Positions 1-10,737 of a stretch of 64,000 bases of DNA are shown here, one piece after another. Positions within the stretch are counted from its first letter, which is position 1. Each line of letters begins with the position of its first letter. The notes below the pieces were generated by a model. It did no database searches, had not been told where the DNA came from, and saw only the letters and a program-made list of their open reading frames with translations. Origin of the DNA: Panulirus ornatus (taxonomy: Eukaryota > Arthropoda > Malacostraca > Decapoda > Palinuridae); the NCBI RefSeq assembly GCF_036320965.1, contig NC_092255.1, forward strand, positions 11,185,703-11,249,702. Reading direction: 5' to 3'. Made by a program: the position numbers and the translations under genes.

Positions 1-1784
1 CTACCTACCTACACTCTTAAAAGCACATACTGATCCATTAAAATATGTATGGTTACATAGATATACAAATGGAAAGAAATTTGCTTAATTTTACCTCCAC
101 TCTGCAAACAAAAAAGGACATTTTTTTTGCAGGCTTTTTTATGCAAGTCTGATACACATTCCATAATTCCAGTAATCCAACAACACGCACCTACCTACAC
201 TCTTGAACGCACATACCGATCCATTGAGATATATATGGCTTTCAAACATATTTTTTTTTAATCCTTCAAATGTTTCTTTTTTTATTAGTTTTCTTAACAA
301 ATCTCTTTTTAGTCATCCAAAATTAATTCTTTTTCTTCTTTCAAGTACGTGTGTATTTAGGGTTCCCGAGTTGTTTTTTTTAAGTTTTCCAAACAGCAGT
401 TTATTCATCTTCCAAGCAGTTTTTCAAACAGTTCTTTTAACCAAACAGATGTCTTAGTTTTCCAAAAGCCCTTTGTAAGGTATTTCAACATTATTTTCGT
501 AACACTTATTTGTTTTTGTCATCTGAACAGTTTTTTTTTTTTCAGTCTTCTAAATAGTTCTTATCTAGTCTTCCAAACGGATCTTTTTCGTTCTTCTTAA
601 TAGATTTCTTTAATCATCCTCGCAGGTCTTTTGTATCTTCAAACAGTTATTTCTTAGTCTGCTAAACAAGTGGAAAGAAAGAAAATACGCTTATTGTAAC
701 CTACACTGTGCAAAAAGATTGGCTTGAACGGGTCTCTCCTAGGCTTATTTTATGGAAGCCTGCTACCCAAACATTTCTAGTGTTCCATCAACAGGCAACT
801 ACCTACACTCTTAAAAGCATATGAGATATGTATGGTAGTATGCCTGTACCAATGGAAAAAAAAAAACTGGCAAAAAACAGGGGCTACCTACCTACCTACC
901 TACACTCTCAAAAGCACATACTGATCCATTAAAATATGTATGGTTACATACATATACAAATGGAAAGAAATTGGCTTAATTCTATCTCCACTATGCAAAA
1001 AAAAAAAATGACATTTTTATGCAGGCTTTTTTATGCAAGCCTGCTACCCATTCCATAATTCCAGTAATCCAACAACATGCACATGTCTACACTCTGAAAC
1101 GCACATACCGATCCATTGAGATATATATAGCTTTCAGAGATTTTTTTTAGTCCTTCAAATGTTTCTTTTTTTATTACTTTTCTTAACAAATCTCTTTTTA
1201 TTCTTCCAAAAAAAATTCTTTTTAGTCTTTCAAGTACGTGTTTATTTAGAGTTCCCGACTTGTTTTTATTAAGTTTTCCAAACAGCATTTTATTCATCTT
1301 CCAAGCAGTTTTTCAAACAGTTCTTTTAACCAAACCGATCTGTTTTAGTTTTCCAAAAAGCTCAATTTAAGTATTTTCAACAGTATTTTCGTAATACTAA
1401 TTTGTTTTTGTCATCTGAACAATTTTTTTGTTTTTTCAGTCTTCTAAATAGTTCTTATCTAGTCTTCCAAACGGATCTTTTTCGTTCTTCTTAATATTTT
1501 TCTTTAATCATCCTCGCAGGTCTTTTGTATCTTCAAACAGTTATTTCTTAGTGTCATAAACAAATGGAAAAAAAGAGAATTCGCTTATTGTAACCTACTC
1601 TCTGGAAAAAGAGGGACTTGAACGGGTCTCTCCTAGGATTATTTATGCAAGCCTGCTACCCAAACATGTCTAGTATTCCATCAACATGCAACTACCTACA
1701 CTTTTAAAAGCATATACTGATGTAATGAGATATGTATGGTAGTATGCCTCTACAAATGGAAAAAGAAAATGGCAAAAAGAGGGG
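1..1784 (+). repeat. Dimer HOR copy 1 (A 1-883, B 884-1784)
   Basis: First A-B dimer; the window opens inside the (CTAC)n block, so its true start is cut off. A is recognised by TCTTGAACGCAC, GTGTGTATTTAGGG, CAGATGTCTTAG and AAGCCCTTTGTAAGG. B is recognised by ACATGCACATGTCTAC, TAGCTTTCAGAG, GCTCAATTTAAG and GAGGGACTTGAACG. Private changes in this copy include GTGTCATAAAC and CACTTTTAAAAG near 1550-1705, where the other copies read GTGTCCTAAAC and CACTCTTAAAAG. Confidence 0.95.
1021..1044 (+). repeat. Inverted repeat/hairpin in module X2 (B type)
   Basis: Perfect 8-bp arms GCAGGCTT / AAGCCTGC around the 8-nt loop TTTTATGC. The same hairpin is present, perfect or nearly so, in most monomers of both repeat families. 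It is disrupted in A monomers (AAGTCTGA) and p1 monomers (AACGCTT / AAACCTGC). Confidence 0.85.
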
Positions 1785-1800
1785 CTACCTACCTACCTAC
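1785..1800 (+). repeat. (CTAC)4 microsatellite at monomer start, representative
   Basis: Four CTAC units open this monomer, followed by ACTCTTAAAAGCAC. An equivalent block of one to four units with occasional substitutions starts almost every monomer in the window. It is reduced to about two units in p5 monomers (33168, 38472, 43496, 47903, 51180, 55628, 62397) and absent at the junction near 50,315. Confidence 0.95.
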
Positions 1801-1855
1801 CTACACTCTTAAAAGCACATACTGATCCATTAAAATATGTATGGTTACATAGATA

Positions 1856-2030
1856 TACAAATGGAAAGAAATTTGCTTAATTTTACCTCCACTCTGCAAA
1901 CAAAAAAGGACATTTTTTTTGCAGGCTTTTTTATGCAAGTCTGATACACATTCCATAATTCCAGTAATCCAACAACACGCACCTACCTACACTCTTGAAC
2001 GCACATACCGATCCATTGAGATATATATGG
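1856..2030 (+). repeat. Module X2 of the monomer, representative
   Basis: Module of about 175 bp: TACAAATGGAAAG, TTTACCTCCACTCTGCAAA, the hairpin region, TCCAGTAATCCAAC, CCTACACTCTTGAACGCAC and GATCCATTGAGATAT. It aligns block by block with module X1 at 2456-2627, so the two derive from an old internal duplication. Confidence 0.85.
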
Positions 2031-2455
2031 CTTTCAAACATATTTTTTTTTAATCCTTCAAATGTTTCTTTTTTTATTAGTTTTCTTAACAAATCTCTTT
2101 TTAGTCATCCAAAATTAATTCTTTTTCTTCTTTCAAGTACGTGTGTATTTAGGGTTCCCGAGTTGTTTTTTTTAAGTTTTCCAAACAGCAGTTTATTCAT
2201 CTTCCAAGCAGTTTTTCAAACAGTTCTTTTAACCAAACAGATGTCTTAGTTTTCCAAAAGCCCTTTGTAAGGTATTTCAACATTATTTTCGTAACACTTA
2301 TTTGTTTTTGTCATCTGAACAGTTTTTTTTTTTTCAGTCTTCTAAATAGTTCTTATCTAGTCTTCCAAACGGATCTTTTTCGTTCTTCTTAATAGATTTC
2401 TTTAATCATCCTCGCAGGTCTTTTGTATCTTCAAACAGTTATTTCTTAGTCTGCT
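2031..2455 (+). repeat. T-rich module Y, degenerate ~25-bp repeat, representative
   Basis: Pyrimidine-rich block in which a TAGTCTTCCAAACAG-like phrase returns at about 25-bp steps. Clear steps in the first monomer start near 262, 287, 311, 337, 382, 406, 545, 569, 635 and 657. It holds the two best conserved stretches of the monomer, around CAAGTACGTGTTTATTTAG and around CTTCCAAACGGATCTTTTTC. Confidence 0.8.
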
Positions 2456-2627
2456 AAACAAGTGGAAAGAAAGAAAATACGCTTATTGTAACCTACACTG
2501 TGCAAAAAGATTGGCTTGAACGGGTCTCTCCTAGGCTTATTTTATGGAAGCCTGCTACCCAAACATTTCTAGTGTTCCATCAACAGGCAACTACCTACAC
2601 TCTTAAAAGCATATGAGATATGTATGG
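2456..2627 (+). repeat. Module X1 of the monomer, representative
   Basis: Second full X module: AAACAAGTGGAAAG, TAACCTACACTGTGCAAAAA, GGCTTGAACGGGTCTCTCC, CCTAGG, AAGCCTGCTACCC, TTCCATCAAC, CTACCTACACTCTTAAAAGC and GAGATATGTATGG. It differs from X2 chiefly by the GGCTTGAACGGGTCTC insert. Confidence 0.83.
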
Positions 2628-2745
2628 TAGTATGCCTGTACCAATGGAAAAAAAAAAACTGGCAAAAAACAGGGGCTACCTACCTACCTACCTACACTCT
2701 CAAAAGCACATACTGATCCATTAAAATATGTATGGTTACATACAT
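2628..2745 (+). repeat. Module X3, internally shortened X copy spanning the monomer junction, representative
   Basis: Starts like X (TGTACCAATGGAAAA, GGCAAAAAACAGGGG), then jumps straight to (CTAC)n ACTCTCAAAAGCACATACTGATCCATTAAAATATG. It lacks the hairpin and the CCAGTAATCCAAC section. The conventional monomer boundary used here lies inside it. Confidence 0.8.
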
Positions 2746-3576
2746 ATACAAATGGAAAGAAATTGGCTTAATTCTATCTCCACTATGCAAAAAAAAAAAA
2801 TGACATTTTTATGCAGGCTTTTTTATGCAAGCCTGCTACCCATTCCATAATTCCAGTAATCCAACAACATGCACATGTCTACACTCTGAAACGCACATAC
2901 CGATCCATTGAGATATATATAGCTTTCAGAGATTTTTTTTAGTCCTTCAAATGTTTCTTTTTTTATTACTTTTCTTAACAAATCTCTTTTTATTCTTCCA
3001 AAAAAAATTCTTTTTAGTCTTTCAAGTACGTGTTTATTTAGAGTTCCCGACTTGTTTTTATTAAGTTTTCCAAACAGCATTTTATTCATCTTCCAAGCAG
3101 TTTTTCAAACAGTTCTTTTAACCAAACCGATCTGTTTTAGTTTTCCAAAAAGCTCAATTTAAGTATTTTCAACAGTATTTTCGTAATACTAATTTGTTTT
3201 TGTCATCTGAACAATTTTTTTGTTTTTTCAGTCTTCTAAATAGTTCTTATCTAGTCTTCCAAACGGATCTTTTTCGTTCTTCTTAATATTTTTCTTTAAT
3301 CATCCTCGCAGGTCTTTTGTATCTTCAAACAGTTATTTCTTAGTGTCCTAAACAAATGGAAAAAAAGAAAATTCGCTTATTGTAACCTACTCTCTGGAAA
3401 AAGAGGGACTTGAACGGGTCTCTCCTAGGATTATTTATGCAAGCCTGCTACCCAAACATGTCTAGTATTCCATCAACATGCAACTACCTACACTCTTAAA
3501 AGCATATACTGATGTAATGAGATATGTATGGTAGTATGCCTCTACAAATGGAAAAAGAAAATGGCAAAAAGAGGGG

Positions 3577-5367
3577 CTACCTACCTACCTACCTACACTC
3601 TTAAAAGCACATACTGATCCATTAAAATATGTATGGTTACATAGATATACAAATGGAAAGAAATTTGCTTAATTTTACCTCCACTCTGCAAACAAAAAAG
3701 GACATTTTTTTTGCAGGCTTTTTTATGCAAGTCTGATACACATTCCATAATTCCAGTAATCCAACAACACGCACCTACCTACACTCTTGAACGCACATAC
3801 CGATCCATTGAGATATATATGGCTTTCAAACATATTTTTTTTTAATCCTTCAAATGTTTCTTTTTTTATTAGTTTTCTTAACAAATCTCTTTTTAGTCAT
3901 CCAAAATTAATTCTTTTTCTTCTTTCAAGTACGTGTGTATTTAGGGTTCCCGAGTTGTTTTTTTTAAGTTTTCCAAACAGCAGTTTATTCATCTTCCAAG
4001 CAGTTTTTCAAACAGTTCTTTTAACCAAACAGATGTCTTAGTTTTCCAAAAGCCCTTTGTAAGGTATTTCAACATTATTTTCGTAACACTTATTTGTTTT
4101 TGTCATCTGAACAGTTTTTTTTTTTCAGTCTTCTAAATAGTTCTTATCTAGTCTTCCAAACGGATCTTTTTCGTTCTTCTTAATAGATTTCTTTAATCAT
4201 CCTCGCAGGTCTTTTGTATCTTCAAACAGTTATTTCTTAGTCTGCTAAACAAGTGGAAAGAAAGAAAATACGCTTATTGTAACCTACACTGTGCAAAAAG
4301 ATTGGCTTGAACGGGTCTCTCCTAGGCTTATTTTATGGAAGCCTGCTACCCAAACATTTCTAGTGTTCCATCAACAGGCAACTACCTACACTCTTAAAAG
4401 CATATGAGATATGTATGGTAGTATGCCTGTACCAATGGAAAAAAAAAAACTGGCAAAAAACAGGGGCTACCTACCTACCTACCTACACTCTCAAAAGCAC
4501 ATACTGATCCATTAAAATATGTATGGTTACATACATATACAAATGGAAAGAAATTGGCTTAATTCTATCTCCACTATGCAAAAAAAAAAAATGACATTTT
4601 TATGCAGGCTTTTTTATGCAAGCCTGCTACCCATTCCATAATTCCAGTAATCCAACAACATGCACATGTCTACACTCTGAAACGCACATACCGATCCATT
4701 GAGATATATATAGCTTTCAGAGATTTTTTTTAGTCCTTCAAATGTTTCTTTTTTTATTACTTTTCTTAACAAATCTCTTTTTATTCTTCCAAAAAAAATT
4801 CTTTTTAGTCTTTCAAGTACGTGTTTATTTAGAGTTCCCGACTTGTTTTTATTAAGTTTTCCAAACAGCATTTTATTCATCTTCCAAGCAGTTTTTCAAA
4901 CAGTTCTTTTAACCAAACCGATCTGTTTTAGTTTTCCAAAAAGCTCAATTTAAGTATTTTCAACAGTATTTTCGTAATACTAATTTGTTTTTGTCATCTG
5001 AACAATTTTTTTGTTTTTTCAGTCTTCTAAATAGTTCTTATCTAGTCTTCCAAACGGATCTTTTTCGTTCTTCTTAATATTTTTCTTTAATCATCCTCGC
5101 AGGTCTTTTGTATCTTCAAACAGTTATTTCTTAGTGTCCTAAACAAATGGAAAAAAAGAAAATTCGCTTATTGTAACCTACTCTCTGGAAAAAGAGGGAC
5201 TTGAACGGGTCTCTCCTAGGATTATTTATGCAAGCCTGCTACCCAAACATGTCTAGTATTCCATCAACATGCAACTACCTACACTCTTAAAAGCATATAC
5301 TGATGTAATGAGATATGTATGGTAGTATGCCTCTACAAATGGAAAAAGAAAATGGCAAAAAGAGGGG
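3577..5367 (+). repeat. Dimer HOR copy 3 (A 3577-4466, B 4467-5367)
   Basis: Complete dimer of 1,791 bp. The differences seen from copy 2 are mainly homopolymer length changes, such as the poly-T before CAG near 4115, which is consistent with recent duplication. Confidence 0.95.
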
Positions 5368-7158
5368 CTACCTACCTACCTACCTACACTCTTAAAAGCA
5401 CATACTGATCCATTAAAATATGTATGGTTACATAGATATACAAATGGAAAGAAATTTGCTTAATTTTACCTCCACTCTGCAAACAAAAAAGGACATTTTT
5501 TTTGCAGGCTTTTTTATGCAAGTCTGATACACATTCCATAATTCCAGTAATCCAACAACACGCACCTACCTACACTCTTGAACGCACATACCGATCCATT
5601 GAGATATATATGGCTTTCAAACATATTTTTTTTTAATCCTTCAAATGTTTCTTTTTTTATTAGTTTTCTTAACAAATCTCTTTTTAGTCATCCAAAATTA
5701 ATTCTTTTTCTTCTTTCAAGTACGTGTGTATTTAGGGTTCCCGAGTTGTTTTTTTTAAGTTTTCCAAACAGCAGTTTATTCATCTTCCAAGCAGTTTTTC
5801 AAACAGTTCTTTTAACCAAACAGATGTCTTAGTTTTCCAAAAGCCCTTTGTAAGGTATTTCAACATTATTTTCGTAACACTTATTTGTTTTTGTCATCTG
5901 AACAGTTTTTTTTTTTCAGTCTTCTAAATAGTTCTTATCTAGTCTTCCAAACGGATCTTTTTCGTTCTTCTTAATAGATTTCTTTAATCATCCTCGCAGG
6001 TCTTTTGTATCTTCAAACAGTTATTTCTTAGTCTGCTAAACAAGTGGAAAGAAAGAAAATACGCTTATTGTAACCTACACTGTGCAAAAAGATTGGCTTG
6101 AACGGGTCTCTCCTAGGCTTATTTTATGGAAGCCTGCTACCCAAACATTTCTAGTGTTCCATCAACAGGCAACTACCTACACTCTTAAAAGCATATGAGA
6201 TATGTATGGTAGTATGCCTGTACCAATGGAAAAAAAAAAAACTGGCAAAAAACAGGGGCTACCTACCTACCTACCTACACTCTCAAAAGCACATACTGAT
6301 CCATTAAAATATGTATGGTTACATACATATACAAATGGAAAGAAATTGGCTTAATTCTATCTCCACTATGCAAAAAAAAAAATGACATTTTTATGCAGGC
6401 TTTTTTATGCAAGCCTGCTACCCATTCCATAATTCCAGTAATCCAACAACATGCACATGTCTACACTCTGAAACGCACATACCGATCCATTGAGATATAT
6501 ATAGCTTTCAGAGATTTTTTTTAGTCCTTCAAATGTTTCTTTTTTTATTACTTTTCTTAACAAATCTCTTTTTATTCTTCCAAAAAAAATTCTTTTTAGT
6601 CTTTCAAGTACGTGTTTATTTAGAGTTCCCGACTTGTTTTTATTAAGTTTTCCAAACAGCATTTTATTCATCTTCCAAGCAGTTTTTCAAACAGTTCTTT
6701 TAACCAAACCGATCTGTTTTAGTTTTCCAAAAAGCTCAATTTAAGTATTTTCAACAGTATTTTCGTAATACTAATTTGTTTTTGTCATCTGAACAATTTT
6801 TTTGTTTTTTCAGTCTTCTAAATAGTTCTTATCTAGTCTTCCAAACGGATCTTTTTCGTTCTTCTTAATATTTTTCTTTAATCATCCTCGCAGGTCTTTT
6901 GTATCTTCAAACAGTTATTTCTTAGTGTCCTAAACAAATGGAAAAAAAGAAAATTCGCTTATTGTAACCTACTCTCTGGAAAAAGAGGGACTTGAACGGG
7001 TCTCTCCTAGGATTATTTATGCAAGCCTGCTACCCAAACATGTCTAGTATTCCATCAACATGCAACTACCTACACTCTTAAAAGCATATACTGATGTAAT
7101 GAGATATGTATGGTAGTATGCCTCTACAAATGGAAAAAGAAAATGGCAAAAAGAGGGG
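5368..7158 (+). repeat. Dimer HOR copy 4 (A 5368-6258, B 6259-7158)
   Basis: Complete dimer of 1,791 bp with the same diagnostic variants as copies 2 and 3. The poly-A run near 6370 in B is one or two bases shorter than in the neighbouring copies. Confidence 0.95.
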
Positions 7159-8947
7159 CTACCTACCTACCTACCTACACTCTTAAAAGCACATACTGAT
7201 CCATTAAAATATGTATGGTTACATAGATATACAAATGGAAAGAAATTTGCTTAATTTTACCTCCACTCTGCAAACAAAAAAGGACATTTTTTTTGCAGGC
7301 TTTTTTATGCAAGTCTGATACACATTCCATAATTCCAGTAATCCAACAACACGCACCTACCTACACTCTTGAACGCACATACCGATCCATTGAGATATAT
7401 ATGGCTTTCAAACATATTTTTTTTTAATCCTTCAAATGTTTCTTTTTTTATTAGTTTTCTTAACAAATCTCTTTTTAGTCATCCAAAATTAATTCTTTTT
7501 CTTCTTTCAAGTACGTGTGTATTTAGGGTTCCCGAGTTGTTTTTTTTAAGTTTTCCAAACAGCAGTTTATTCATCTTCCAAGCAGTTTTTCAAACAGTTC
7601 TTTTAACCAAACAGATGTCTTAGTTTTCCAAAAGCCCTTTGTAAGGTATTTCAACATTATTTTCGTAACACTTATTTGTTTTTGTCATCTGAACAGTTTT
7701 TTTTTTTCAGTCTTCTAAATAGTTCTTATCTAGTCTTCCAAACGGATCTTTTTCGTTCTTCTTAATAGATTTCTTTAATCATCCTCGCAGGTCTTTTGTA
7801 TCTTCAAACAGTTATTTCTTAGTCTGCTAAACAAGTGGAAAGAAAGAAAATACGCTTATTGTAACCTACACTGTGCAAAAAGATTGGCTTGAACGGGTCT
7901 CTCCTAGGCTTATTTTATGGAAGCCTGCTACCCAAACATTTCTAGTGTTCCATCAACAGGCAACTACCTACACTCTTAAAAGCATATGAGATATGTATGG
8001 TAGTATGCCTGTACCAATGGAAAAAAAAAAACTGGCAAAAAACAGGGGCTACCTACCTACCTACCTACACTCTCAAAAGCACATACTGATCCATTAAAAT
8101 ATGTATGGTTACATACATATACAAATGGAAAGAAATTGGCTTAATTCTATCTCCACTATGCAAAAAAAAAAAATGACATTTTTATGCAGGCTTTTTTATG
8201 CAAGCCTGCTACCCATTCCATAATTCCAGTAATCCAACAACATGCACATGTCTACACTCTGAAACGCACATACCGATCCATTGAGATATATATAGCTTTC
8301 AGAGATTTTTTTTAGTCCTTCAAATGTTTCTTTTTTTATTACTTTTCTTAACAAATCTCTTTATTCTTCCAAAAAAAATTCTTTTTAGTCTTTCAAGTAC
8401 GTGTTTATTTAGAGTTCCCGACTTGTTTTTATTAAGTTTTCCAAACAGCATTTTATTCATCTTCCAAGCAGTTTTTCAAACAGTTCTTTTAACCAAACCG
8501 ATCTGTTTTAGTTTTCCAAAAAGCTCAATTTAAGTATTTTCAACAGTATTTTCGTAATACTAATTTGTTTTTGTCATCTGAACAATTTTTTTGTTTTTTC
8601 AGTCTTCTAAATAGTTCTTATCTAGTCTTCCAAACGGATCTTTTTCGTTCTTCTTAATATTTTTCTTTAATCATCCTCGCAGGTCTTTTGTATCTTCAAA
8701 CAGTTATTTCTTAGTGTCCTAAACAAATGGAAAAAAAGAAAATTCGCTTATTGTAACCTACTCTCTGGAAAAAGAGGGACTTGAACGGGTCTCTCCTAGG
8801 ATTATTTATGCAAGCCTGCTACCCAAACATGTCTAGTATTCCATCAACATGCAACTACCTACACTCTTAAAAGCATATACTGATGTAATGAGATATGTAT
8901 GGTAGTATGCCTCTACAAATGGAAAAAGAAAATGGCAAAAAGAGGGG
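7159..8947 (+). repeat. Dimer HOR copy 5 (A 7159-8048, B 8049-8947)
   Basis: Complete dimer of 1,789 bp. B lacks two bases at about 8359 (CTCTTTATTC, where other copies read CTCTTTTTATTC). This shifts the minus-strand reading frame that is open in the B monomers of other copies, an argument against that frame being a gene. Confidence 0.94.
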
Positions 8948-10737
8948 CTACCTACCTACCTACCTACACTCTTAAAAGCACATACTGATCCATTAAAATA
9001 TGTATGCTTACATAGATATACAAATGGAAAGAAATTTGCTTAATTTTACCTCCACTCTGCAAACAAAAAAGGACATTTTTTTGCAGGCTTTTTTATGCAA
9101 GCCTGATACACATTCCATAATTCCAGTAATCCAACAACACGCACCTACCTACACTCTTGAACGCACATACCGATCCATTGAGATATATATGGCTTTCAAA
9201 CATATTTTTTTTTAATCCTTCAAATGTTTCTTTTTTTATTAGTTTTCTTAACAAATCTCTTTTTAGTCATCCAAAATTAATTCTTTTTCTTCTTTCAAGT
9301 ACGTGTGTATTTAGGGTTCCCGAGTTGTTTTTTTTAAGTTTTCCAAACAGCAGTTTATTCATCTTCCAAGCAGTTTTTCAAACAGTTCTTTTAACCAAAC
9401 AGATGTCTTAGTTTTCCAAAAGCCCTTTGTAAGGTATTTCAACATTATTTTCGTAACACTTATTTGTTTTTGTCATCTGAACAGTTTTTTTTTTTCAGTC
9501 TTCTAAATAGTTCTTATCTAGTCTTCCAAACGGATCTTTTTCGTTCTTCTTAATAGATTTCTTTAATCATCCTCGCAGGTCTTTTGTATCTTCAAACAGT
9601 TATTTCTTAGTCTGCTAAACAAGTGGAAAGAAAGAAAATACGCTTATTGTAACCTACACTGTGCAAAAAGATTGGCTTGAACGGGTCTCTCCTAGGCTTA
9701 TTTTATGGAAGCCTGCTACCCAAACATTTCTAGTGTTCCATCAACAGGCAACTACCTACACTCTTAAAAGCATATGAGATATGTATGGTAGTATGCCTGT
9801 ACCAATGGAAAAAAAAAAACTGGCAAAAAACAGGGGCTACCTACCTACCTACCTACACTCTCAAAAGCACATACTGATCCATTAAAATATGTATGGTTAC
9901 ATACATATACAAATGGAAAGAAATTGGCTTAATTCTATCTCCACTATGCAAAAAAAAAAAATGACATTTTTATGCAGGCTTTTTTATGCAAGCCTGCTAC
10001 CCATTCCATAATTCCAGTAATCCAACAACATGCACATGTCTACACTCTGAAACGCACATACCGATCCATTGAGATATATATAGCTTTCAGAGATTTTTTT
10101 TAGTCCTTCAAATGTTTCTTTTTTTATTACTTTTCTTAACAAATCTCTTTTTATTCTTCCAAAAAAAATTCTTTTTAGTCTTTCAAGTACGTGTTTATTT
10201 AGAGTTCCCGACTTGTTTTTATTAAGTTTTCCAAACAGCATTTTATTCATCTTCCAAGCAGTTTTTCAAACAGTTCTTTTAACCAAACCGATCTGTTTTA
10301 GTTTTCCAAAAAGCTCAATTTAAGTATTTTCAACAGTATTTTCGTAATACTAATTTGTTTTTGTCATCTGAACAATTTTTTTGTTTTTTCAGTCTTCTAA
10401 ATAGTTCTTATCTAGTCTTCCAAACGGATCTTTTTCGTTCTTCTTAATATTTTTCTTTAATCATCCTCGCAGGTCTTTTGTATCTTCAAACAGTTATTTC
10501 TTAGTGTCCTAAACAAATGGAAAAAAAGAAAATTCGCTTATTGTAACCTACTCTCTGGAAAAAGAGGGACTTGAACGGGTCTCTCCTAGGATTATTTATG
10601 CAAGCCTGCTACCCAAACATGTCTAGTATTCCATCAACATGCAACTACCTACACTCTTAAAAGCATATACTGATGTAATGAGATATGTATGGTAGTATGC
10701 CTCTACAAATGGAAAAAGAAAATGGCAAAAAGAGGGG
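8948..10737 (+). repeat. Dimer HOR copy 6 (A 8948-9836, B 9837-10737)
   Basis: Complete dimer of 1,790 bp. A carries private changes near its start (TGTATGCTTAC for TGTATGGTTAC at 9001-9011) and reads GCCTGATACAC where other A monomers read GTCTGATACAC. The latter variant also occurs in the A-like patch at 18.1 kb. Confidence 0.94.

Larger units (their letters stand above)
1785..3576 (+). repeat. Dimer HOR copy 2 (A 1785-2675, B 2676-3576)
   Basis: Complete A-B dimer of 1,792 bp, nearly identical to copies 1, 3 and 4 over its full length. A also has a 12-bp deletion typical of its type (AAAGCATATGAGATATG, where other monomers read AAAGCATATACTGATCTAATGAG). This is the best copy to use as a reference for the module map. 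Confidence 0.95.

Noticed and set aside
203..457. Plus-strand frame of 84 codons (MNAHTDPLRYIW...), repeated in every A monomer, with relatives in other monomers
   Set aside because: Phe/Ser/Leu-rich low-complexity translation of the T-rich module. It repeats because the satellite repeats, overlaps an antisense frame and is broken by T-run length changes in many copies. No domain or gene context.
565..625. CENP-B box
   Set aside because: CTTCCAAACGGATC and the CCCGAG block were compared with the TTCG-N4-A-N2-CGGG core on both strands; neither fits.
712..800. tRNA gene or tRNA-derived element in module X1
   Set aside because: B-box-like core only. No A box, no paired T stem and no cloverleaf could be drawn.
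884..900. CTACCTAC runs as telomeric repeats
   Set aside because: Only up to four units per monomer, and the unit CTAC does not match the common telomere motifs; a simple microsatellite.
1031..1297. Minus-strand frame of 88 codons in B monomers as a possible gene
   Set aside because: Lost through a 2-bp deletion in dimer copy 5 and through indels in most other monomer types. The Lys/Phe-rich composition follows from the poly-A/T tracts. Kept only as a low-interest finding.
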